Shown here one piece after another: positions 1-6,066 of a stretch of DNA of 7,921 nt. The DNA lies in contig ASHK01000093.1 of the NCBI GenBank assembly GCA_000695745.1, forward strand, positions 283 to 8,203, in the 5' to 3' direction. The DNA comes from Vibrio madracius (GTDB lineage: Bacteria > Pseudomonadota > Gammaproteobacteria > Enterobacterales > Vibrionaceae). Below the pieces are notes generated by a model that was given only the letters and a program-made list of their open reading frames with translations, was not told where the DNA came from and searched no databases. The position numbers and the translations under genes are program-made. How positions within the stretch are numbered: the stretch's first letter is position 1; the number at the start of each line of letters is the position of its first letter.

Positions 1-50
1 CAAATCACTTTCATTACACTGCCCATCCGTAGATTGAACAGGAGACAGCA

Positions 51-323
51 ATGAATATTGATCATAACCATAGCGATTTGTCACAGAGCACAACGAGAGT
101 CACCAGACCATCAGCCGACTGGATTGGAAAACAGGTCGGTATTATTCGACGGGGCGTCGCACAAAAAGAAGGACAAGAGATTGATAAAATCATCCAAGCG
201 TGCCAAAGCTGGGAAGCGCTGCTTGATCACGGCATAGCACCTGCAACGATTCATGACCTCGCTGATACCACACCCGCCGATTTGATGTTTCTTAGGTACT
301 ACGCCATTGCATCTGAAAAGTGA
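51..323 (+). CDS. Hypothetical protein, 90 aa
   Basis: This is a short open frame with a good ribosome binding site (AGGAGA at 40-45, five bases before the ATG), which supports it as a real gene. The product is soluble-looking and has no signal peptide or membrane segment. The first 20 or so residues are polar (several His, Ser, Thr), and the rest looks mostly helical (ADWIGKQVGIIRRG, then IDKIIQACQSWEALLDHG, then a segment ending FLRYYA). I do not recognise the family. It converges on the second srlB, and the two stop codons are about 20 bases apart, so it is probably not part of the sorbitol system. Its promoter would lie mostly outside the window; a TTTCATT at 9-15 resembles the elements upstream of srlA but may be chance. 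Confidence 0.6.
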   Translation: MNIDHNHSDLSQSTTRVTRPSADWIGKQVGIIRRGVAQKEGQEIDKIIQACQSWEALLDHGIAPATIHDLADTTPADLMFLRYYAIASEK

Positions 324-341
324 CACCTCACTCGTTGTCAC
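320..341 (-). terminator. Possible terminator of the second srl cassette
   Basis: GTGACA (320-325) and TGTCAC (336-341) form a 6 bp stem with a 10-base loop. Read on the minus strand it starts a few bases after the srlB2 stop and is followed by TTTT. The stem is short and AT/GC-mixed and the U-tract is brief, so termination efficiency is uncertain. The left arm overlaps the stop codon of the converging plus-strand gene. Confidence 0.4.
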
Positions 342-344
342 ACG

Positions 345-704
345 CTAGCCAAAGATTAACGAGACACCCGAACCTAGCTGCGGTTTTTTCTTGCCGAGTA
401 CATGGACTGTACCAGCAAGGTCTGGCGTAAGATTACCGTCAAACTTGATGGTAATGTGACCTAAGTTCTTAAGATTTACGTTTGCTGCACTGCCAACAGA
501 CGTGACGACATAGGGTTCGTCATCAATCAGTAGCGTACTTTCCGTCGACAAGTCTCCCATACACTCTGCCTGATCATGAATAAAACAATAATCAGCCACA
601 TCTTCTGGTGCTGTGTCATTAAACAGTATCAACATATCATCTTGGAGTGCCTCTTGTGCAAACTCTCCAACGCTGACGATATTGGCTCTAAATTGATAAC
701 CCAT
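345..704 (-). CDS. srlB: PTS glucitol/sorbitol-type EIIA component, second copy
   Basis: This 119-residue protein belongs to the SrlB/GutB EIIA family, which passes phosphate from HPr to the EIIB part of SrlE at the inner face of the membrane. The phosphohistidine motif YCFIH is present, with His at residue 43, the position expected from E. coli SrlB. GHITIKFDG near residue 84 is also a family hallmark. It is clearly more diverged than the first copy. The usual second His (residue 45) is Gln, and the C-terminal third (KKKPQLGSGVS) differs strongly from the first copy's PVPRCIIGE. The ATG at 704 lies 9 bases after the srlE2 stop, with a weak purine-rich site (GGGATAGGG), so it is probably translated together with srlE2. 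It is the last gene of the second cassette. Confidence 0.88.
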   Translation of the reverse strand: MGYQFRANIVSVGEFAQEALQDDMLILFNDTAPEDVADYCFIHDQAECMGDLSTESTLLIDDEPYVVTSVGSAANVNLKNLGHITIKFDGNLTPDLAGTVHVLGKKKPQLGSGVSLIFG

Positions 705-713
705 CCCTATCCC

Positions 714-1690
714 TTACTGATAAATGAACATTGACACAAACCAAGCAAACAGAACTGTTGGTGCCCCTGTTAAGAAACGAGAATAGAGTACTGATGGCAC
801 ACCAATTTCCACCGTTTCTTGCTTGGCTTCCGCCAACCCAAGTCCCACAGGAATAAAATCACACGCGGCTTGAGCATTAATAGCAAATAGAGCTGGAAGC
901 GCTAGGTGAGGCGGAATATGTCCCGCACCAATTTGCACCCCGACTAACACACCGATCACTTGAGCAATCACCGCTCCGGGCCTAAAAATGGCGACAGCAG
1001 TGGAAATGAACAAATCAACGCTAAGGTCACCAGTCCCAATGGATTCTGCGCCAATGGAGACAATAGGTTAGCAATCACATCACCAATCCCTGATGCCATA
1101 ATGACGCCGATGAGCATTGAAACAAACGCCATAAACGGCAGGATAGTTTTGAGCACAGTATCAATGGTATCGCGACCAGCTTGGTAAAATACTGACATGA
1201 CCGAGCCCATACCAACTCCAACTTTAGCGATCAGCCCGTCGGACTGTGCACTCAATTTTTGAGTGGTATCGTATTGGCGAGGTGGCTCAGATGGCGCATC
1301 TGCGCTTATCGAACGATTGGATTCACCCTCAACAAGCTCAAGACACTGCGGCGTCACCGACGAGGCGTAAATCTCAGGTTTAATAAACTGTGCAAGTGGA
1401 CCGCTTTGCCCTGTTGCATGAATATTGAGTGTCGGTATCCCTTTTTTAGGATACAAACCACACCGCAGCGTGCCCCCGCAGTCTACAACCGCCAACGCCA
1501 CCTCTTCGTCTTCAATGACTTGTCTAAAGCCATCAACACTCTCTAAGCCCGTCAGAGACTCCAAAGCGTTAACCAAATCAGGTTTGGTTCCTCCTGTCAC
1601 ATAGAGGATTTTCTTTCCGGCAATAATAGGCACAAACAGTGGACCACCCCAGCCGCCATTACCCGCAGAGATCTTTAATGTCTTACTCAT
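714..1690 (-). pseudogene. srlE: PTS glucitol/sorbitol EIIBC component, second copy, one frameshift
   Basis: SrlE carries the phosphorylatable EIIB domain and a membrane part that works with SrlA in sorbitol uptake. The N-terminal region has GNGGWGGPL (residues 10-18) and [14 protein letters not shown] (70-83), whose Cys71 and Cys77 include the expected phospho-acceptor. The membrane half has [15 protein letters not shown] and [18 protein letters not shown] segments. The frame breaks after SPFLGP. Translation continues as ER-stop, while the conserved [10 protein letters not shown] through the C-terminal FIYQ continues in another frame. The minus-strand bases GGCCCGGAGCG are one base short of coding GPGA, consistent with a lost G (plus-strand position near 976-977). 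Restoring it gives 325 residues, about the family length. The ATG at 1690 overlaps the srlA2 stop (ATGA) and has a strong AAGGAGG site. The break may be a natural mutation or a sequence error. Confidence 0.8.
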
Positions 1691-2247
1691 GAGTCCTCCT
1701 TAGTAATTTCGACTTTGTCAGAGAGTGTTCTACCTTGTTGTTTGCAGATAATGGAGGTGGTTAAATCGGTAATCCAACCTCTAAAAAAGTTGGTCACTAA
1801 GCCGACAAACAGATAGCTGACAGCAAGTGGGGCTAAAGGAAGATCAAGCTGAGTGATACCAGCCGCAATGCCCAAATAAATGAATAACTCCCCCGGATTG
1901 ACGTGAGGAAACATGCCATTCATAGAGTGACAGCTGTAAGAAGCCGCCGCATAGTAAGAGGGCTTATACTTTTCAGGAAGGAAGCGTCCAAGACTTAGTG
2001 TCATTGGATTACAAAAAATGAAAGTGCCAATAAAAGGCAAAATCAGGTAGCGTGAAATTGGGTTGCCAGCACACTTTGTCGCTAAACGTTCAATTCGGTC
2101 TTGCCCAATAAATCGAATCAGTGCATTCATAGCGACGAGCAGACAAATCAGCACTGGCAAGATACCAGTGACCATGTCAGATAAAACCTCACCGCCTTTT
2201 TCGAACAGTCCAATAAACCATTCTGCGCCTAGAATTATGTAGTCCAA
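1687..2247 (-). CDS. srlA: PTS glucitol/sorbitol EIIC component, second copy
   Basis: This intact 186-residue SrlA/GutA family protein is the integral membrane subunit that forms the sorbitol permease with SrlE. It shows the family blocks AEWFIGLF (residues 8-15), [20 protein letters not shown] (a membrane segment), [26 protein letters not shown] and NPGELF. E. coli SrlA has nearly the same length and the same blocks. In the first 122 aligned residues I count 25 differences from the first copy in this window, so it is an old paralogue. The start is TTG at 2247, chosen because AAGGAG lies seven bases upstream and no in-frame ATG sits near; the first copy uses ATG. It heads the second cassette and overlaps srlE2 by four bases. 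It is the only one of the four srlA/srlE genes here with no frameshift. Confidence 0.92.
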   Translation of the reverse strand: MDYIILGAEWFIGLFEKGGEVLSDMVTGILPVLICLLVAMNALIRFIGQDRIERLATKCAGNPISRYLILPFIGTFIFCNPMTLSLGRFLPEKYKPSYYAAASYSCHSMNGMFPHVNPGELFIYLGIAAGITQLDLPLAPLAVSYLFVGLVTNFFRGWITDLTTSIICKQQGRTLSDKVEITKEDS

Positions 2248-2297
2248 AGTTATTCTCCTTCACGCTTTGGGCTATATTGTTCCTCTTATCATTATCA

Positions 2298-2319
2298 AAA
2301 TGAAAGGAATATACTTTCG
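2298..2319. promoter_or_regulatory. Candidate operator upstream of the second srlA
   Basis: AAATGAAAGGAA (2298-2309) is followed by TATACTTTCG, so GAAAG and CTTTC form an inverted repeat with a 7-base spacer. The same 12-mer AAATGAAAGGAA occurs at 6729-6740 upstream of the first srlA. It lies about 50-70 bases upstream of the TTG start of srlA2, a position where a repressor could act. Binding by SrlR is inference only. Confidence 0.35.
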
Positions 2320-2414
2320 CAACGTGAAGGAAGTCACCAAGAATATTTTTATGTGAAAAAATATATCACTTAATGTAAAAGCAAGGGTGGTAGTAATGAT
2401 GGTTTTTTAATCAA

Positions 2415-2443
2415 GATACTGTAGGCGAGGCCCCTACAGTATC
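2415..2443 (-). terminator. Strong hairpin after srlR
   Basis: GATACTGTAGG (2415-2425) and CCTACAGTATC (2433-2443) form a perfect 11 bp stem with a 7-base loop, 16 bases after the srlR stop. It separates the main operon from the second cassette. It is not a textbook intrinsic terminator: on the minus strand the bases after the stem are TTGATTAAAAAA, with no proper U-run. It may be a weak terminator, an RNA end protected from nucleases, or a partial read-through point into the second cassette. Confidence 0.5.
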
Positions 2444-2458
2444 ACTGAGTAGAGGACA

Positions 2459-3238
2459 TTAGACGAGATAAACTTTGATATTGTTCGACTCGAGTTCAGC
2501 AAGATGCTCTGGGGCAATATTGCTATCGGTAATCACCACATCAATATCTTCCAATGGCACGACAACATTAGGACTGCGACGGCCAAACTTATTGCTGTCC
2601 AAAACAACAATCACTTCATTAGCCGCCTCGTACATTGCTTGACTAACTTGATAAGCTTCGTTGTATGTCGTCGTCCCGCTGTGTAAATCAAATCCATCGG
2701 CACCAATAAACAGCTTATCAAAAGTAAACTGACTGAATGCTTGCTCAGCGAGTTTGCCATGAAACGAAGCTGAGATACGACGGTAAGTACCACCAGGGAT
2801 AATAACGGTATGTTCGCGTTCTAATTGGGCCATCGCATTGACAATGTGCATGCTGTTGGTCATCAGAGTGAGCGCCAATTTTTCTTCTAAGTGAGGAACC
2901 ATTTGCAGCGTCGTACTGCCACAGTCGAGAATAATGGAGTCCCCGTCGCGGATGAGTTCGCACGCTTTCTTTGCAATAGCCGATTTAAGATCAAGGTTGA
3001 GCGTTTGCTTTTCGTCCATTGATCGATCTTCCAGTGATGTTTGTCCAACCTTACTCGCATCACACGCTTCGGCACTGCCATAACGCCTTACGACCAACCC
3101 TTCCTCTTCGAGTGTTCGTAAATCCGTGCGAATTGTCGCTCCGGAGGTTTCAAAAATGTTTGCCAACTCATTTACTGAGGTTTTACCCTCGTGTTTCAGA
3201 TAGTTCACCAACTTCTGACGTCTATTTTCAATGTTCAT
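2459..3238 (-). CDS. srlR: DeoR-family glucitol operon repressor SrlR
   Basis: This is a 259-residue DeoR-type repressor, matching E. coli SrlR (GutR) in length and motifs. The N-terminal winged helix-turn-helix spans roughly residues 5-57 (RRQKLVNYLKHEGKTSVNEL, then TSGATIRTDLRTLEEEGLVV). The C-terminal sugar-phosphate sensor domain has DGDSIILDCGSTTLQMV, IIPGGTYR, SASFHGKLAE, FDKLFIGADG and LDSNKFGRRSPNVV, which are very close to SrlR. I chose the ATG at 3238 because MNIENRRQKL lines up with the family N-terminus. ATG at 3247 and GTG at 3250 are in frame but have no better binding site, and the site for 3238 (GATGG) is itself weak. It follows gutM after about 100 bases that contain a palindrome, so it may have its own autoregulated promoter. 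It sits between the two PTS cassettes and may control both. Confidence 0.93.
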   Translation of the reverse strand: MNIENRRQKLVNYLKHEGKTSVNELANIFETSGATIRTDLRTLEEEGLVVRRYGSAEACDASKVGQTSLEDRSMDEKQTLNLDLKSAIAKKACELIRDGDSIILDCGSTTLQMVPHLEEKLALTLMTNSMHIVNAMAQLEREHTVIIPGGTYRRISASFHGKLAEQAFSQFTFDKLFIGADGFDLHSGTTTYNEAYQVSQAMYEAANEVIVVLDSNKFGRRSPNVVVPLEDIDVVITDSNIAPEHLAELESNNIKVYLV

Positions 3239-3279
3239 ATGCACCATCACTAATTTTTTTTAAACTATACACAATTTCC

Positions 3280-3294
3280 CTTTCACTGTGAAAG
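3280..3294. promoter_or_regulatory. Palindrome, candidate SrlR operator
   Basis: CTTTCACTGTGAAAG is a perfect odd palindrome (7-base arms around one T). It lies about 45 bases upstream of the srlR start, in the gap after gutM. Its core, TTTCA-N3-TGAAA, recurs with the same spacing at 6679-6691 upstream of the first srlA. This fits a shared operator and autoregulation of srlR. No binding is shown by sequence alone. Confidence 0.45.
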
Positions 3295-3338
3295 AAAGAA
3301 ACTTCAGTTTATATTTCTTGGTACATTCTGCGACCTAG

Positions 3339-3692
3339 TTAACCTTCGTAGGCAACAGAGATAGCTTCTTGTGTCCCTTTTGCAAGTTCATTCATTACCA
3401 CGTCGGATAATGGGTAGCTTAACCCAACAATTTTGTCCAAAGTCTTAGGTCGAGCAAATACAGAGATTCCATTCAGAACTTTGGCATCCACTATCGTTTT
3501 CTGGTCATTCTCAGCAACAACAATGAGCGTTCTTGCCTTCCAACGACTTTTGGTTCTGCCAATCTTTACATGACCCTTTTGTGACATCGATTGAACCATT
3601 CGATTGAAAGAGCGGATTTGAAAAAAACCTAGCGCAATTTGACCGATCCAAGCCACAATGGCCACAAGAATTAACGTAGTTGTTGAGTCCAC
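3339..3692 (-). CDS. gutM: Glucitol operon activator protein GutM
   Basis: This 117-residue protein belongs to the GutM (SrlM) family, known in E. coli as a positive regulator of the glucitol operon encoded next to srlR. Residues 5-24 (TTLILVAIVAWIGQIALGFF) form one hydrophobic, probably membrane, segment. After it come the family-like blocks FNRMVQSMSQKGHVKIGR and VFARPKTLDKIVGL. Length and position between srlD and srlR are as in E. coli. The start is GTG at 3692, supported by AGAGG six bases upstream. A 9 bp hairpin lies between srlD and gutM, so gutM and srlR may be expressed below the level of the PTS genes. How a membrane-anchored protein would activate transcription is not evident from the sequence. 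Confidence 0.88.
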   Translation of the reverse strand: MDSTTTLILVAIVAWIGQIALGFFQIRSFNRMVQSMSQKGHVKIGRTKSRWKARTLIVVAENDQKTIVDAKVLNGISVFARPKTLDKIVGLSYPLSDVVMNELAKGTQEAISVAYEG

Positions 3693-3717
3693 AGAACACC
3701 TCTATAACGGTTTAAAT

Positions 3718-3738
3718 AAGGGCAGAAACTCTGCCCTT
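3718..3738 (-). terminator. Intercistronic hairpin between srlD and gutM
   Basis: AAGGGCAGA (3718-3726) and TCTGCCCTT (3730-3738) form a perfect 9 bp stem with a 3-base loop. On the minus strand it is followed by ATTTAAA, only a short T-run. It lies in the 100-base gap between the srlD stop and the gutM start. Partial termination or mRNA 3'-end stabilisation would raise srlAEBD relative to gutM-srlR; both are inference. Confidence 0.5.
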
Positions 3739-3792
3739 GGAATCGCTACCTAACGTAGCATCAGGAGCACAAGACATCACCTAGTGGGGGAA

Positions 3793-4572
3793 CTAGAACA
3801 TCACCTGTCCGCCAGTGATATTAATCGATTGTCCTGTACAATACGCGGCTTGTTCACTCGCGTAAAACTTCAGTACATTCAATACATCTTGATAATCACA
3901 GCCAGCTTTTAGTGGCACTTTATCAATATAAATTTGCTCAACTTCATCTTCACTTACACCCAGTTTTTTCGCGTACTGTGGCTTCAATGATTGGAACATT
4001 GGGCTTTGTAGCAAGTTACCTAGCATTAAAGAATGCACGGTAATTTTGTGTTCAGCCAAATCAAGTGCTAGTGATTGTGTCAAGCCAACACCGCCAAATT
4101 TAGCCGCAGAATAACCACTATTATGCTTCGAGCCAACTTTGCCTGATTTCGAGTTAATTTGGATAATGCGTCCGCCACGATTTTCACGAATCATGATTTT
4201 TGACGCTTCACGTGCACACAGGAAGTATCCTGTTAAGTTCACGCTTAGCGAACGTTGCCATGCGTCCATAGGGAAGGTGTCAATTTTAGCAGCGGTGGCT
4301 GTGCCAGCACTGTAAACCATCAAATCGATTCTACCAAACACCTCGTCGACGCTTTTCGTCATATTGATTACAGACTGTTCATCTGTTGCGTCTGCACCAA
4401 TACCAAACGCCATACCTTCGCCGTAATTTTGATTAATTTTATCAGCCACTTGCTGCGCATTGTCGCCGTTCAGATCCGCAACGGCAACGCGATAACCATC
4501 TGCTGCTAAGCCTTCACAAAGAAAGGCACCCAATGTTTGTCCGCCACCGACTACTAACGCTGTTTTACACAT
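3793..4572 (-). CDS. srlD: Sorbitol-6-phosphate 2-dehydrogenase
   Basis: SrlD oxidises D-sorbitol 6-phosphate to D-fructose 6-phosphate with NAD+ in the cytoplasm, the step after PTS uptake. The protein has 259 residues, the same as E. coli SrlD, and is closely similar throughout. It is a classical short-chain dehydrogenase. The Rossmann glycine motif GGGQTLG is at residues 9-15, YSAG at 87-90, Ser in INSKSGK near 141, and the catalytic YSAAK pair Tyr154/Lys158. The C-terminal YCTGQSINITGGQVMF is typical of SrlD. The ATG at 4572 has GGAG six bases upstream. It follows srlB1 after 117 bases with RNA structure, and it is the only dehydrogenase in the window, so it would have to serve both PTS cassettes if both import sorbitol. 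Confidence 0.97.
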   Translation of the reverse strand: MCKTALVVGGGQTLGAFLCEGLAADGYRVAVADLNGDNAQQVADKINQNYGEGMAFGIGADATDEQSVINMTKSVDEVFGRIDLMVYSAGTATAAKIDTFPMDAWQRSLSVNLTGYFLCAREASKIMIRENRGGRIIQINSKSGKVGSKHNSGYSAAKFGGVGLTQSLALDLAEHKITVHSLMLGNLLQSPMFQSLKPQYAKKLGVSEDEVEQIYIDKVPLKAGCDYQDVLNVLKFYASEQAAYCTGQSINITGGQVMF

Positions 4573-4612
4573 AAATACTCCGACATTCTTACAAATTTAT
4601 TTCTTTTAAAAG

Positions 4613-4662
4613 GGCCTCTACATCCCGCTTTGGGAGAGTGTTTCAAAGCATCTGCAGAGGCC
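4613..4662 (-). other. Structured srlB-srlD intercistronic region
   Basis: GGCCTCT (4613-4619) pairs with AGAGGCC (4656-4662). Inside this stem lies a smaller hairpin, TCCC-GCTTT-GGGA (4623-4635). On the minus strand the outer stem is followed by CTTTT, so it could terminate part of the transcripts or set an mRNA end between srlB and srlD. The gap of 117 bases is long for adjacent genes of one pathway. Confidence 0.4.
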
Positions 4663-4689
4663 AAAATACCGATTGGAATCTAATTAACC

Positions 4690-5046
4690 TTATGAGAAAG
4701 CGATAGTTTCTCCGATGATGCAGCGAGGAACAGGGCCACTCACGTGCAAACATCCTGGATATTCCGCTTCGTTTAAACTGTCGAATCGAATCGTGATATG
4801 ACCCAATTCAGAAAGGTTCTTGTTCACCACTTCACCAACCGCAGTAATCGGGTATTCATTTGAACCAAGCTGTAACGTTCCTCCCACATTGATATTGCCT
4901 TTCAAGCTATCGTGAGAATGGATAAAACAGTACTCAGCAGCATCTGCAGGTGCCATTTCACCGAATAGAATCATCATGTTGTCTGCCAACGCTTCTTCTG
5001 CGAGTTCACCGACATGCTTGATGGTTGATTGGTATAATTTGGTCAT
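4690..5046 (-). CDS. srlB: PTS glucitol/sorbitol EIIA component, first copy
   Basis: This 118-residue EIIA of the glucitol family receives phosphate from HPr and hands it to SrlE. It follows E. coli SrlB closely: APADAAEYCFIHSHD places the phosphohistidine at residue 43 with the second His at 45, ELGHITIRFD lies near residue 80, and LNEAEYPGCLHVSGPVP near the end matches the E. coli C-terminal region. The ATG at 5046 has AAGGA about nine bases upstream. It starts 31 bases after the srlE1 stop. It is intact and, by its conserved motifs, the canonical copy; the second EIIA is much more diverged. Confidence 0.95.
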   Translation of the reverse strand: MTKLYQSTIKHVGELAEEALADNMMILFGEMAPADAAEYCFIHSHDSLKGNINVGGTLQLGSNEYPITAVGEVVNKNLSELGHITIRFDSLNEAEYPGCLHVSGPVPRCIIGETIAFS

Positions 5047-5077
5047 TTTTAGATTCCTTTGGGAGTTACTTTTTTAC

Positions 5078-6054
5078 TTATTGATAGATGAACATGGATA
5101 CAAACCACGCGATTAGTACGGTAGGAGCACCTGTTAAGAATCGCGAGTAAAGTACTGATGGAACACCAATTTCTACAGTTCTTGGTTTGGCTTCTGCTAG
5201 GCCAAGACCAACTGGGATAAAGTCACACGCCGCTTGTGCGTTAATCGCAAATAATGCTGGTAACGCTAGGTGCGGAGGGATGTTGCCTGCACCGATTTGT
5301 ACACCGACAAGCACACCGATAACCTGTGCGATTACTGCACCAGGGCCTAAGAACGGTGATAGCAGCGGGAAAGAACAGATAAGTGCTAGCGTAACTAGAC
5401 CAAATGGACTTTGTGCTAATGGTGTCAGTGCTGAAGCGAATCAAATCACCAAAACCTGAAGCCATAATCACGCCGATAAGCATGGATACAAACGCCATAA
5501 ATGGCAGAATGGTTTTCAATACAGTATCAATCGTGTCACGACCGGCTTGGAAGAATGTCGACATGACAGAACCCATACCGATACCAATGCGAGCCAACAG
5601 GCTATCGCTTTGTTCAGTCAGCTTTTTGTCAGTCGAAAAACGAGCTGATTCGTTTGCCGCTGGCTCTGGGTTTAGAGTCACGGTTGGCTGTGCATCAGAA
5701 AGCTGAATGTTTTCAGGTTTCACGCCAGAGACGTAAATATCTTCTTTGATGTACTGCGCTAGAGGACCACTTTGTCCTGTTGAGTGAATATTCACAGTTG
5801 GAATACGTTTCTTTGGATATAAACCACAACGTAACGTCCCACCACAATCGATAATCGCCACAGCGACTTCTTCGTCTGGAACTGAGGTTTTGAAACCATC
5901 TACTGCTTCATAACCAGTCAGTTCGGCAATACGGTCAACGATATCTGGCGAGTGCACCTGTGATATAGACGATCTTTTGTCCTGCTTCGATTGGCAAACA
6001 TAGAGGACCACCCCAGCCGCCATTACCTTTATTGATAATTAATGAGTTTGACAT
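5078..6054 (-). pseudogene. srlE: PTS glucitol/sorbitol EIIBC component, first copy, three frameshifts
   Basis: This is the first SrlE copy, the EIIB-bearing subunit. The start is ATG at 6054 ([18 protein letters not shown]), twelve bases after the srlA1 stop with AAGAGG upstream. Three single-base differences break the frame. Two losses lie in TGGTRPD (minus-strand ACAGGTGCACTCGCCAGAT, plus 5947-5956), where GG and CCC each appear one base short. One gain is at 5438, where ATT-C-GCT should read ATT-GCT (IA). Correcting all three gives 325 residues, the same as the corrected second copy. The rest is well conserved: [14 protein letters not shown] with both cysteines, [51 protein letters not shown] and the C-terminal FIYQ. 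As given it could not make full-length protein. Strong conservation around the breaks suggests very recent loss or sequence error. Confidence 0.82.
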
Positions 6055-6066
6055 GACATAGGCCTC

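Noticed and set aside
968..1690. srlE2 as two separate real genes
   Set aside because: The two frames join exactly inside the conserved [12 protein letters not shown] block, so they are one gene with a missing base.
2352..2369. TGTGA...TCAC as a CRP site upstream of srlA2
   Set aside because: The half-sites are nine bases apart instead of six, so it does not fit CRP; it may only be an AT-rich inverted repeat.
2504..3291. Several plus- and minus-strand open frames within srlR
   Set aside because: They are shadows of the srlR reading frame, which shows full-length DeoR family conservation.
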